Below, piece after piece: positions 23,747 through 34,577 of a stretch of 64,000 nt of DNA. Location: contig JXTB01000034.1 of NCBI GenBank assembly GCA_002914805.1, forward strand, positions 1,158,972 through 1,222,971, read 5' to 3'. Source of the DNA: Parasponia andersonii (lineage: Eukaryota; Streptophyta; Magnoliopsida; Rosales; Cannabaceae). The number at the start of each line of letters is the position of its first letter. Within the stretch, counting starts at the first letter, position 1. The notes under the pieces are model-generated. The model ran no database searches. It was not told the origin of the DNA and saw nothing but the letters and a program-made list of their open reading frames with translations. Made by a program: the position numbers and the translations under genes.

Positions 23747-26700
23747 TAGTTTAGGTAGGTGCCTTTTTTTCATCTTGTTAAATAACAAAAAGGCAAAAGA
23801 AGAAGGGAAAAAAACAAACTTTAGAATTCAGCTTGTTAAAAAATAAGCAAGGTGAACAGAAGTTGACAAATTAACTCGACAAAGTTCAATGTTATAAATT
23901 TGCATTCAATCAAGTTGGTTAATTATTGATTTATGTTTATCTGCATATATGAGTAATGCATTCCTTTTTTTTTTTTCCTATATTTTTGAAGGACAACAAT
24001 AAATGCAAGATGTAAGTAGAATTTTTTGTTATTTCTTTTTTCTATTGTCCATTTAAAAATTATTATTTATCATCTCTTATACTTTTTACTTTCGAAAGAT
24101 TTAGAGATGTTATCTTCTATTAAATACTAAATAATTTATAAATGTTTTCATATAATAAAGTAGAAACAATAATTATAATACATCTATATAGTTTTTCAAA
24201 AATATAATACTTTGATAGAGTAAAAATATAGATGATAATATCGTCCATAAGTACTTCAAAAGCAACTCAAATTGTATATTAAGTTGCGTATAAATCCAAA
24301 AGAAAAACAAATCCTTATATCTATAATGCTAATAGTGGCGGTGCCAACAAAAATTAAAAAGTATTTACTCCATATAATGTTTTAAAGTATGTTATGAAAT
24401 ACTCATTAGTAAAAATAATCTAATTTGTATAGTTTTGGAATCAAACTGTGCTAATTGATTATTTGGAAAAGAAAAAATGTGTTAACATAAACTCCAGTTA
24501 CCTAATAATCATATAAGATCTCTAAATAGATTATGTATCTCAAATTTCGCTATTTAGAATTCATTTTTTTTAAAAAAAATGTTGAAATTGTTAGTTATTT
24601 GACGATAGTCAAATTTGTAAAAGAATTTGATGCGAAAACACATTCTTACATTTTCATGTATAAATTGAGTTTTTAACTTTGCTGTTATCAATGATAACTT
24701 AGATTTATTTTTGACATTATAATTTTCTTAAGTATATATTTTTGAGAAAATGACTTGTATAGGACTAACTTTGACCAGAATGAACTTTTTGTGCATTTTC
24801 TTTGAAATGAAATTTTTAGATGTGTCAAGGATATCTTGTCCTATGGTTAATAAGTTCTTGACCACAAAAAAATCTTAAATAATAATTTTTTATGGTCAAC
24901 AAGGTATCGATTATAGGTCAAGACATCTTGATATCCCTAAAAATGTTATTTTTTAAAAAAATATACAAAATAATCATGGCCCAATTAGTCTCCATGACAT
25001 TTTCCCTATATTTTTCAACAACAACATCAAGTAAACCCAAAGGTCCAATAGGTGCCATAGCCCATGTTACACCAATTATTTGAAGTAAGAGTCACTATGC
25101 CGCCTCATGTAGAAGTAGAACTAAACAGTCGTACGAAAAGGAATACATTAGAGCGAAAAAAACAGGACAAAATAATTAAAAAAAAAAAAAAGTTGAAGAG
25201 CTGCTAGAGACTCTGACAAACAGAAATCATTTTTATTTTTTATTTTTTTTTAACATTTTCGATGGACTGGGCATGTGTTTATTGGGAAAGGGAAAAATTA
25301 TAAACAATTAATTTTATAAAAAGAAAGAATTGGGCATTAAATTCCAATTTAGCCCTTGGTCCAATTAGATTCAAAGAAGGGGAAAATCAAAGGGAAGGAT
25401 AATAGAAAAGGCAACATAATAAATATTTAAAGTACAGCTGGTGATCCATACTTATTATATGGATAACATCGCACCTTATTTAACTTTTGTATCAATTTTT
25501 TTTTTTTTACCCGTGCACCTTATTTAACTTTTGTATCAAATTTTTTTTACCCGCGCATGTGACATATAAATTATCACTAATTAATTAGTATATTAAAATT
25601 TATTATAAATAGATTAAATATTATCACTAATTAAATAATGATAAATCACGTACCATTAAAAATTTGGTACAAAATTGGTAACTCAAGTATTATTTTAATT
25701 ATATATAGAGATATATCATATATAGCGTTTTAATGGAAAAATAAATGCACTAGCTTTGTCTAGTTTCCTATAATTTGTGATGTTGTCTAGTTTCCTATAA
25801 TTGGTGATGTTCCTTTTCTGCGTTAAGACTTAAGCCAACGAACCCTCTCATAGGTATTGGGCTTCTCTTGAATTCGTTTGAGCCCAATTCTTTATGGCAA
25901 ATAACTCAAGTTGAACACGTGCAGCTCCTTTTCAGCAATCAGATTAAAAGGGCACATGTATAAATAAATGGCTCACGTGCAGCCACTTCTTCTTCAGTCA
26001 ACACTTCAAATAGGCCAAGTTTTTAGTCAAATGGGCGACGCTGATTAGGCCTTCAATTAAATGAGTCGGCTTTGGACTCACTCTTGTCATCTTATACTCC
26101 TTGATTTAGGAAATTATCACTTTTAAGCATTTTTTTTTCCTGAATTACTTCAAAACCTGCTTAATTAAATAAAATAGCAAAAATTAAGATAAAGACTTTG
26201 AGAAGAGAAACAATTAAGCACAAAATTAAGCTAAAAAAATTCCATGAATATTTTATAAATATGAGAAATCGAATCAAATTAACCTACAAAATAAGTCAGA
26301 CCCATTTTTCCTTAGTGTACACTATTATAAGAGATTATTTACGTTGAACACTACTTGTGTGCAACTATACCAAATTATTTACGTTGATAAACACTCCAAT
26401 TGTCATTCTATATTAAAAATATTGATTTTTTTAGTTAAAATAAATTTAAAAAAACAAAATTATTTACGTTGATAAACACCCTAATTGTCATTCTATATTA
26501 AAAATATTGACTTTTTTAGTTAAAATAAATTTTAAAAAACAGCTCAAGATTATAAAATACTTAAAAAATTAAATTATTTTTTAATCATGTTATATTCGCT
26601 AATTAAATGTCAGTTTAAGGTTCAATTTAATTAGATTTCAAAATTTAAAGATTTTATTTGATATATCAATAACTCAGTATTTTTATTACTAGAATTAAAA

Positions 26701-27050
26701 AATAAAAAGCAAAATCAAAATTTGTCCAGTCAAAAGGCTTAAAACCTGCAATTTCGAGGTATCAAGTGGTGGTGGAAGAGTCGAGTACTTTAGAAAGAAA
26801 CAGGTCATCAAATATTTTACTGACCTGTTTCCTCTCTTGAACTAGAGATCCATCATGCAACTTTCCACAAGCACCACGAAATTAATTGAGAGATTCCGTT
26901 CCTATATTTTTGTGATATACATGGACAAGAAATTACAACTACATATATATCGAAAGTCCTCTAACCTTGCAATGGCCTTCTATATTAAACAGGAAAATAA
27001 AAAAACTGAAGAAAACATCAAAATCAAAACAAGAACCTAATTTTTTTCCC
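23744..27050. other. AT-rich intergenic region with small tandem duplications
   Basis: No gene recognised. Local duplications: 25473-25555, where gcaccttatttaacttttg is repeated ~52 bp apart; 25756-25810, where tctagtttcctataatt is repeated; and 26376-26460 with 26461-26545, a clear 85-bp tandem pair starting tatttacgttgataaacac. The rest is A/T-rich with poly-A and poly-T runs. The open frames here are short and lack recognisable content. Confidence 0.6.
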
Positions 27051-27242
27051 CATCAGCAATTAATCGTATAAATCATGTTACATAGATAACGCCCTCCAGC
27101 TTTATTGATTCCCTTCCCACTAAAGCCAATGGGCTTTTACCTACTCTTCCGGATCATCTTTCAAATTGAATGCGCTTATCAATCGACTGGTTGGATTCGT
27201 TGATCGATCCACGGAGAGGAAAAGGTGCAGGAGAACAAATAA

Positions 27243-30200
27243 CTATCTCCATGGCGATTGCTGCTGTTTGTAGTTAAATTGGTAAGCTTCCCACCCACTA
27301 TCTGGTTCCTTCCTTTTCCCACCAATACTGGAACTTGATGGGGGCTGTGAGTTGGTCCTCAAATGCTCCTCTAGAGGCCTTCCCTGGCCAGAAATGAAAA
27401 CGGGCCTCAGAACCGAGTCCCTATTACCTCCCTCAACCACGAACCCAGAATTTAGATCTAAGCTGGGGCGTGATGGCCCAGCACCATTTAAACCAGGCTG
27501 TGCATTAGTCATGCTCATGATGAATGGTGGCTGGGAGAAGGGAGTAACAGCAGAAGCAGAGGGGACAATTTGAGGCACAACTGTGGCTATTGCTCCACCA
27601 GTTCCATACATGGTAGAGGAGAAAGACATGGTGGGTCCCGATGTCAAACCACTGTACCCAAAGACAGGTGAATGAGTGAAAGACCCTGTGGGAGCAAACC
27701 CCAGAAGACCCCCTGTTCTCGTCGTGGTAGCATCTATTGCAGGGTCAATAGTCTTGCCATTTGGCAGGGAAAGAACTTGAGGAACAAAATCTTTTCTGTT
27801 GATCTCCACCTTGGTACCCATTATAGAAATAACGGAAGCATCTGACTTAGGCACTACATAATTAACAGCCTGAGAAGACTTACCAGATCCTTGATCTAAT
27901 GAGTCGAGAAAAGATGGTCTATCATTCAAATCAATGTTTCTCATAAAAGGTTGCATTGATGATGATGATGAGGCAGGAGATGGGCTGCGATGACCATTTC
28001 GGTTGAACAATTGCTGCCCTTCCCCCTTCAAATTTGATGGTAGAACATCACCATCATCTTCACAGCGGTTTAAATCCAGGGTGAACCTTCCAGATCTTTT
28101 CGGACTCACTTCCACAGAAGATTCTCCAGATGGAAGGCCAGACAATGCTGGTATTTGTTTCCCCAAATCATCTCCGCCCTCGGCCACATTAAGATCAATA
28201 TCTAGAAAATCCTGCCTCTGCTTTGAACTACCATCACTGGTACCCCCGACTGAGTAATTCTTATCACTGTCAGAATTTCTACGAGGAGAAGCTGGCCGAA
28301 AAGCACTGGTAGCAGCAGATCCTTTCCATCCAAGAGCTCCCTCAAACTGTAAAGGGGCTACTGGCAATCCAGGAGCAGTCACTGGCCTTGAAGCAGAAAT
28401 AACAGGAATTGGCGTAGATACAGGATTAACAGGACGTTCCATTTCATCAGAGCAAACTTCTTCATTCAAATCAAAACCGCACGGACTTTTTTCTAGGTTT
28501 ACCTCCATTTCTTGCGCAGCTTCAGTCACCTGGGAGAAGTCCATATCATGGGTGCAATTTTCTGGTCTTGTGTCCAGCTTAGCTACGTTTCTCACCTGCA
28601 ACCCACCTTCACAATAAGCCTCAGCAGTAGCCTTATCCTTTGGTGGAACTTCAGCAGGTACATCCTGTTTCTCATTTATGGAGTCTGGGCTGCCTGGCTG
28701 CTTTGGTCCACCTTCTGAAATTTTCTCGGAAGATGAACAGCTAAATTGTCCTTTGAAATCCCCCACTTCTCTTTCAGCAGCTTTAGCAACTCGCCGAGCA
28801 AATTCTAGAGCATCAACCCCATAATCAAGTTCAATATCGGACCTCCTCCTGTCAATGGGACCAGATATTTTAGTATCCATCACAGGCTTAGTAAACTCAT
28901 AAGCATTCCTGAAATCTATATCTTCATCACTAGCACTCTCCTTATCTTCATCACTAGCACTCTCCTCATCTTCATCTACTGTTCCCATGTCATCCATCCT
29001 AGAATTCTTTAAATCTTCAGGTTTTCCCGATATACTACCATTGCCTGATGAGTCCTGCAAAGCATTAGAGCAACGTTCACCATCTTCAGCAGCATTGGCA
29101 TGATCTATAAATTTTGATTCTTTCACCATACTCCTTAAATCAGATGCAGGTTCCATGGCCCTATCAGTGGGTGAAAGTTTTTGAATGGTATCATTTTCAT
29201 TAGATTCAAAATTTTGCAAAGCAGTTTGCTTCATGAACTCCTGAGAACTTGAAGCCTCAGGATCTGATGGAACAATTCCAGGATCCTTTGGACTTGGCAC
29301 AGAATTTTCAACTTTGTCTGCCTGCTTTTCATTTTTAGGAAGCTCATTTACCACTGGAAAATCCGACTGTCCTTCAACAGTGTCTTTCTTAGGAACCAGG
29401 AAACTAGGCTCAGATGGTGTCATTCCTCCAACAGATTGTAAAGTGGAATCTTCCATCACAGAAGGGCGTTCTTGAACTGGGTTTGACACAATAGAGGACG
29501 CCAGAGGTTCTGTAGTTATCTCATTTGCGCTGTCTGAAATTTTGCCAATGCTCAACTGATTCTTATGAGTATGAATCTTTACCTCATCGCCACTTTCTGA
29601 TTGAAGATCTGAGCTTATTGATGGCAATACAGGCTCCTTGCCAGGTTCCATAGAGTGGGTGTCCCCTTTAACAATACCGTCAGAAGTAGAAAAACCTGAA
29701 GCAGATGGCCTACTGTCCTCCAAAACAAGCTTCGAACTATCATTATCATGCAGAACCCCAACACTGTCAACTTCAGAATTAACTTTTTCCTCATCCCCCC
29801 CATGCTTCCAGCTATCAAACAGAAGTCTTGCTCTGTCTTGAACCATAGCACTTTTGTGACTCAGAAGATTCTTAATGGTAATCCAAATTCCTGAAGATAC
29901 TGACCTTTCATTATCTATATGCAGCTTTTCAAGTGCTTGTAATAAAGCAGTGATTGACTCTTCTATAAAGCTTTCATTTGTGTCGGTACAAAACTTTTGT
30001 GCATCTTTTAGCCATCTATCAATGAACCAGAGACCATCTAAATGAATGAAAAGATCTAGACAATCTTTATTTTCTGTTGCAGCAATAGTGCTGGCTACAG
30101 CAGTCCACTGCCTAGTTGCATCAGCAACATTCTTCACGGCACAATCCTTCTCCTTCTGCATCACAGTTATGAGCTCCTGAACTCGAGACAGGGCTGTGAG

Positions 30201-30245
30201 CCCATCTTTCATCTCAGTCAAAGTGAAGAAATCCTCGAGCGTCAT
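27243..30245 (-). CDS. TFIIS N-terminal-domain nuclear protein with DLN motifs (SUO-like, no BAH domain)
   Basis: A single open exon of 1000 residues. The N-terminus MTLEDFFTLTEMKDGLTALS starts an LW/TFIIS-N helical bundle over about residues 1-150 (WFIDRWLKDAQK, LLQALEKLHI, GIWITIKNLLSHKS, RARLLFDSWK), the fold that binds transcription-elongation partners. It resembles Arabidopsis At4g24200 and, over the TFIIS-N part, SUO (At3g48050), but has no BAH domain. The remainder is disordered and rich in S, P, E and D, with a duplicated acidic SASDED block near residue 435. Five DLN motifs occur near residues 592, 682, 723, 771 and 929; the fourth, DLNDRP, fits the DLNxxP EAR repressor consensus. 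Likely a nuclear transcription/chromatin regulator (inference). The start is chosen because the family begins at MTLEDFF. Confidence 0.88.
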   Translation of the reverse strand: MTLEDFFTLTEMKDGLTALSRVQELITVMQKEKDCAVKNVADATRQWTAVASTIAATENKDCLDLFIHLDGLWFIDRWLKDAQKFCTDTNESFIEESITALLQALEKLHIDNERSVSSGIWITIKNLLSHKSAMVQDRARLLFDSWKHGGDEEKVNSEVDSVGVLHDNDSSKLVLEDSRPSASGFSTSDGIVKGDTHSMEPGKEPVLPSISSDLQSESGDEVKIHTHKNQLSIGKISDSANEITTEPLASSIVSNPVQERPSVMEDSTLQSVGGMTPSEPSFLVPKKDTVEGQSDFPVVNELPKNEKQADKVENSVPSPKDPGIVPSDPEASSSQEFMKQTALQNFESNENDTIQKLSPTDRAMEPASDLRSMVKESKFIDHANAAEDGERCSNALQDSSGNGSISGKPEDLKNSRMDDMGTVDEDEESASDEDKESASDEDIDFRNAYEFTKPVMDTKISGPIDRRRSDIELDYGVDALEFARRVAKAAEREVGDFKGQFSCSSSEKISEGGPKQPGSPDSINEKQDVPAEVPPKDKATAEAYCEGGLQVRNVAKLDTRPENCTHDMDFSQVTEAAQEMEVNLEKSPCGFDLNEEVCSDEMERPVNPVSTPIPVISASRPVTAPGLPVAPLQFEGALGWKGSAATSAFRPASPRRNSDSDKNYSVGGTSDGSSKQRQDFLDIDLNVAEGGDDLGKQIPALSGLPSGESSVEVSPKRSGRFTLDLNRCEDDGDVLPSNLKGEGQQLFNRNGHRSPSPASSSSSMQPFMRNIDLNDRPSFLDSLDQGSGKSSQAVNYVVPKSDASVISIMGTKVEINRKDFVPQVLSLPNGKTIDPAIDATTTRTGGLLGFAPTGSFTHSPVFGYSGLTSGPTMSFSSTMYGTGGAIATVVPQIVPSASAVTPFSQPPFIMSMTNAQPGLNGAGPSRPSLDLNSGFVVEGGNRDSVLRPVFISGQGRPLEEHLRTNSQPPSSSSIGGKRKEPDSGWEAYQFNYKQQQSPWR

Positions 30246-31560
30246 ACTGCCTCACATACCATGTTTCTCAATTTCAAAAAAGTAGGTGCGCAGAGATAAT
30301 GCTCTTTTTTCCATGCAGAATTGTTGCAGACCTCAGGGCGAAACTATTGAAATTACTCTGAAAAACCATGCATCAAATGTTAAAAGTCTAGAGGACTGAA
30401 TTTGTACAAGTAATTTGCTAAAGAAATATCATTATTCTAACTATTTCTACAGTTTGCAAGCATATGATTACTAAAATATATATATATATACATATACATA
30501 TATTAACTACGATTTGCAAGCATTTACCATGACTTTATAAATCGTAAACAGATATTACTTGAAAGTTACTTTATAACACTAATAAATAAATGATGAGACA
30601 ACATTTGACACTATCATAAATTCAAATCACCAAAACTGAAGCAATAATTCCATCTCCAAGGTACAAAAGATGTGAAAACTAAAAAGCCAAAATCCTGAGT
30701 CATCCACTAAGAAACATAGTTACCATGCCAAACAAAAAGCTCTAGTAAACAAACGTATTTAGAAACACAAAAACCCCAAGCTTAATTTGCCATGCTTCAA
30801 ATAGAAAAATAAGAATAATTTTCAATAGGGAAAGTAAAAGATGCCCACCTTTTGACAAATGCTTGTAATTCTTACAGATCAGGTAATCAACAAAAGAAAC
30901 AATCATATATCCAAAGAATGAGATTCATTCAGTGTCATAAATAAGTTGCACCATAAGGAATGTAATAAAATATGCTTCACTTCCAAGCTTTAGAAAATAA
31001 AATACAACTACGAACCAAATTAAGTAGAAAGATATAGGCTCGTCAAGAAAGCATATAATCACGAATCTAGACAAATATTTAGGTCATGTACAAAATTCTG
31101 TCATTAAAATCAGAATTACCAGATACTTCAATGTATGGGTAGAGCCAGAAGGACACAGATACTAAAATTTTCGACCCCGATTTCCCAATTGTCTCAACTC
31201 TAACCCTGAAAACAGACAAAGCACACTACAATCAACACCCTAGATAAACACTAGAAAAAAAAATTATATAATTCAAAAGTAGAAAAAGATTTTTGCGACC
31301 TAACTGATTCAAAACCCTAAATCCTAAACTAACACCACATAAGAAGGCGATACGGATTATTTGATTTCCCAAAAAAAGCTGCCATGAAACTCAAAAGAGC
31401 ATAAAAAGAGCTGCGATTACATATAAGGAGACCACCAAACCCTAGGACTCAAAAAAGGCAACCAAAATTAAACTAAAAAAGAAAAAAGTGGTCCGGGTTC
31501 ACGCTATGGCGTTGTATTGGAACCGGAAGATGTGGTGGAATTTATAGAGAATAACCATAA
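30246..31560 (-). other. Probable 5' leader (with introns) of the TFIIS-N gene
   Basis: No upstream coding exon is seen. The sequence is AT-rich. On the minus strand, pyrimidine-AG acceptor-like sites occur shortly before the start codon (for example ...tttttcag at about 30362), suggesting a leader intron between about 30360 and 31200. Telo-box words (AAACCCTA) occur at 31314 and 31437. The exact transcript start was not determined. Confidence 0.4.
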
Positions 31561-31689
31561 TTAATGCCCCTAAGAGTGTGTGATTAATATCGCTAATCAT
31601 AAATATGGAAACAAATCAATGAGATTAAATTATAACGAGAACTAATTAGGATTCTACCACATATACTATACCTTTTTATCAATGAATTT

Positions 31690-31806
31690 GAAAACCCTAG
31701 CCCTTTAACACCGCCGTAAACAGCTAACCTCAGCTTTCCCTCTCTCTTCGTGTGTGTTTGGAATACTCTCTCTCACTACTTTTTCTCTCAAAACTGGGGT
31801 TTCATT

Positions 31807-31841
<35 letters not shown>

Positions 31842-32110
31842 ACAAAACCCTCGCCTCTGTCCTCCTGAGCTTTCTTTTTCCGAACCAGAGAGAGAAAGAA
31901 AGAGAACGTTTCTTCTTCGCGTGTTACTAATTTTTTTTTTTCTTTTGAATTTGTTTATTTTTATTTATTTATTTTCTTTACCTGAGTTCTCTGGTCCGTT
32001 TTTAGTTGCTTTGGTTAACTACTCGTGCCAAGCGTGCCACCAGCCGAAGCTCGGAGTCGGGTCGGGTCTAGTCAGTCGCTTCACGATTGGGGACCGGCTC
32101 GTCAAGTGAA
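31690..32110. promoter_or_regulatory. Promoter/leader-like region with CT microsatellite and telo-boxes
   Basis: A (CT)n run of about 15 units (31810-31839) is surrounded by pyrimidine-rich leader-like sequence, an AAACCCTA telo-box at 31691 and aaaaccctcgcc at 31845. Such combinations are common in plant core promoters and 5' leaders. A 119-residue open frame (31750-32109, plus) runs through it but is largely low-complexity (a long serine/leucine run from the CT tract), so I do not call it a gene. It may be the divergent partner side of the TFIIS-N promoter or the leader of a non-coding transcript. Confidence 0.35.
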
Positions 32111-34339
32111 CCAGTGGGGCCCTTTTTATTATTTAATTTAATTATTACTATTATTTCTTTTTCTTTTTCGGGTAGGGAACGTTAAGAGGACAAGAGCTGC
32201 ACCAGATTACAAAAACTGTCAATTTTCTGGTGTACCTTTTGTGGGGGCTTGTTATAATGAGTGGGGCAGAAACGGTCTATCTATCTATCTAGCTAATGCC
32301 CCCAAAAGGAGAGGAGCATGTCCTTGTCACTTTCGAGTCACGTGTTAGTACACGTGCGATTCCTTTTGAGAAATGGCAGTTCAGTTTGTACAACGTCAAA
32401 CTAAATTTTTTCTTTCTTTTATTTTTTTTTTTTGCACTTGCATTCAAATCCGTGTAAAAAGACCAATGGACCCTCACAAATTGTAAATTATGGCATATGT
32501 CTCTACGTTTTTCCTTTTCCATTTTTTGCATTTTTATTTTTTTGGGTACTTTTCTTGCTCGATGTAGGCAGCTGAAAGAGTTGTGTACTAAGAAACTGGA
32601 CACACAAAAAAATGCTCCACAATTGTATCCTAAAGTGCTGAGCTCAATTTAGATGACCGAAAGTTATAATAAATGGGCGTTTTCAATTCATATTATATAA
32701 AGGGTAATTTATATTGAATATGTTTGTTGTCACAATAAAGCAAAACAGAGTGAATGGTTGTTTTGCTTGAAATGGAGGGGGCCAGCTGTTCAATTTATCA
32801 ACCACTTGGAAGCGATAGGGTACTTAATTATTTACTTCTTTAATAAGAGTTGAGTAATTGGGACTATTTATTTTACTAAAAATCACGAATTTTTTTTTTT
32901 GCCTATTAGTGAATTTACAAAGGTCGACCATTTTATATGATTGCACATCTAATAAATTGTCTGCTCCGAAAGAAAAACTTCTGTGGCTAACTCTTTCAAA
33001 TAAAGCTGTTAGTGCTATCGAACTTTTAACACATTCATCAAATATTTTTTTTATTCGGTTATAGAAATAGTTCGCTATTATGATTGTGAACATCCATACC
33101 GGCATTCCATGCTCTTATCATTGTCATTAATTATTATAGTACGTACTTAATAATTCTTAAGAGGGAGTGGGGAATGCTTAAAATTCATAGTACATCCCCT
33201 AATTAAGACCCTCATGAACATTCTTATCGTACAATATACATAGTAATTTAGTGAATACAACGGTTAGCCCATGTAATACATTCACAAGTGAACAAACCGC
33301 TCATTTTTTTGAGGTTTAACTTGTATTTTAACCCTTAAATTCAAAGGTCGCATACATAGTTTTGGTCCTAACGTGAAGGATCCCAAATTCAAAAAGAAAA
33401 AGACATTGAACGAAAAAATAATTAGACATTGTAGCAATCTATCTAACGATTTAACCATATTTATAAAAACCTAAATTAAAATTTGAAAAAAAAATGGATG
33501 AAAATTGTCATTTGGAAAATTTAGGAACTAAATAAAAGAAATTGAGTTCTAAACTAACAAACATTTTTTATTTAATACCTTAATATATTAGATAATTTTG
33601 AGTAACAAATTATTTGTTTTGAATTCTCTCCAAAAATAATAATCAAAACGGAGCTAAAAAATGCTAATTAAGAAAATTTAATGCTAAATACTAGGAATTG
33701 AATTCTAAACCATCAAACAGTCTTTAATTCACTAAAAAAGAGAGAAAAATGCAACTTGGTCTAATGTTTATATTCGTCAATTCATTAAGTTTATTCTCAT
33801 CTGACTTAAAAGGTCACCCATGTAGTCATACTGATTTGTCTAAGAAGACTGCGAAACCCAGTGGCTTAGGTTGAATGAGCTCAGAGGTTTAATAAATGAT
33901 CTTTGAAAATGATTTCCAAGTATTAGGCACGATGTTAACATTGACAAGATGGCATAAAGATGGAGATAAAAAGGAAGTGACGAGGGCCTATAAAGTTTGA
34001 GCTAGTCACGACAGAGACTTGTCTGAGTAGAGTAATAGATCCAAGTCATTAGTCTTAAGTTTTGACGATTATGGCATGGTCAGTACCTAATCCAAAGTTT
34101 TTAAAAGGTGTAAACGATGGGGACCCGGCTAAAGTTACAGGTGTCCCTTGGACAACCTCGGTCCATTGGCAGGACCACCAAACACTGAGAATGTTAATAA
34201 AAGTAGCATACACACCATGATTCCATGGACTTCATTCTTTTTATAGCCCGCCCCCCCCAAAAAAAAAAATAATTGACTTCATTCGTAATTTAACTCTTTT
34301 CAAATCCTTGGTCAAATTTCTTTTTCTGATAATTATCCT
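32111..34339. other. Intergenic region, nothing recognised
   Basis: AT-rich sequence with T and A runs and a ctatctatctat run at 32277-32288. No coding frame with recognisable content on either strand. It ends at the sequence gap. Confidence 0.5.
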
Positions 34340-34416
34340 NNNNNNNNNNNNNNNNNNNNNNNNNNNNNNNNNNNNNNNNNNNNNNNNNNNNNNNNNNNNN
34401 NNNNNNNNNNNNNNNN
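34340..34416. other. Assembly gap (77 N)
   Basis: Unknown bases. Two further single N positions occur, at 38130 (intron of the kinesin gene) and 54950. Confidence 1.
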
Positions 34417-34577
34417 GATCTTACTTGGGAGGCCAGGTACACTTGGCAACGACAATAATAAGTCTACCGTTTCAGATGACATCATTATTGTATTACTGCC
34501 AAAAAACTGACCAAAGAAGGTATACCTGTACGAAGCCAAACCTGAAAATTGAAATGGAACTATGAAATGGGCTAATG

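Noticed and set aside
27352-29841. Several plus-strand open frames opposite the TFIIS-N gene
   Set aside because: They are shadows of the 1000-residue minus-strand frame and have no recognisable content.
31750-32109. A 119-residue plus-strand open frame
   Set aside because: Much of it is the translated CT microsatellite and pyrimidine-rich leader. There is no family resemblance and no downstream exon was found.
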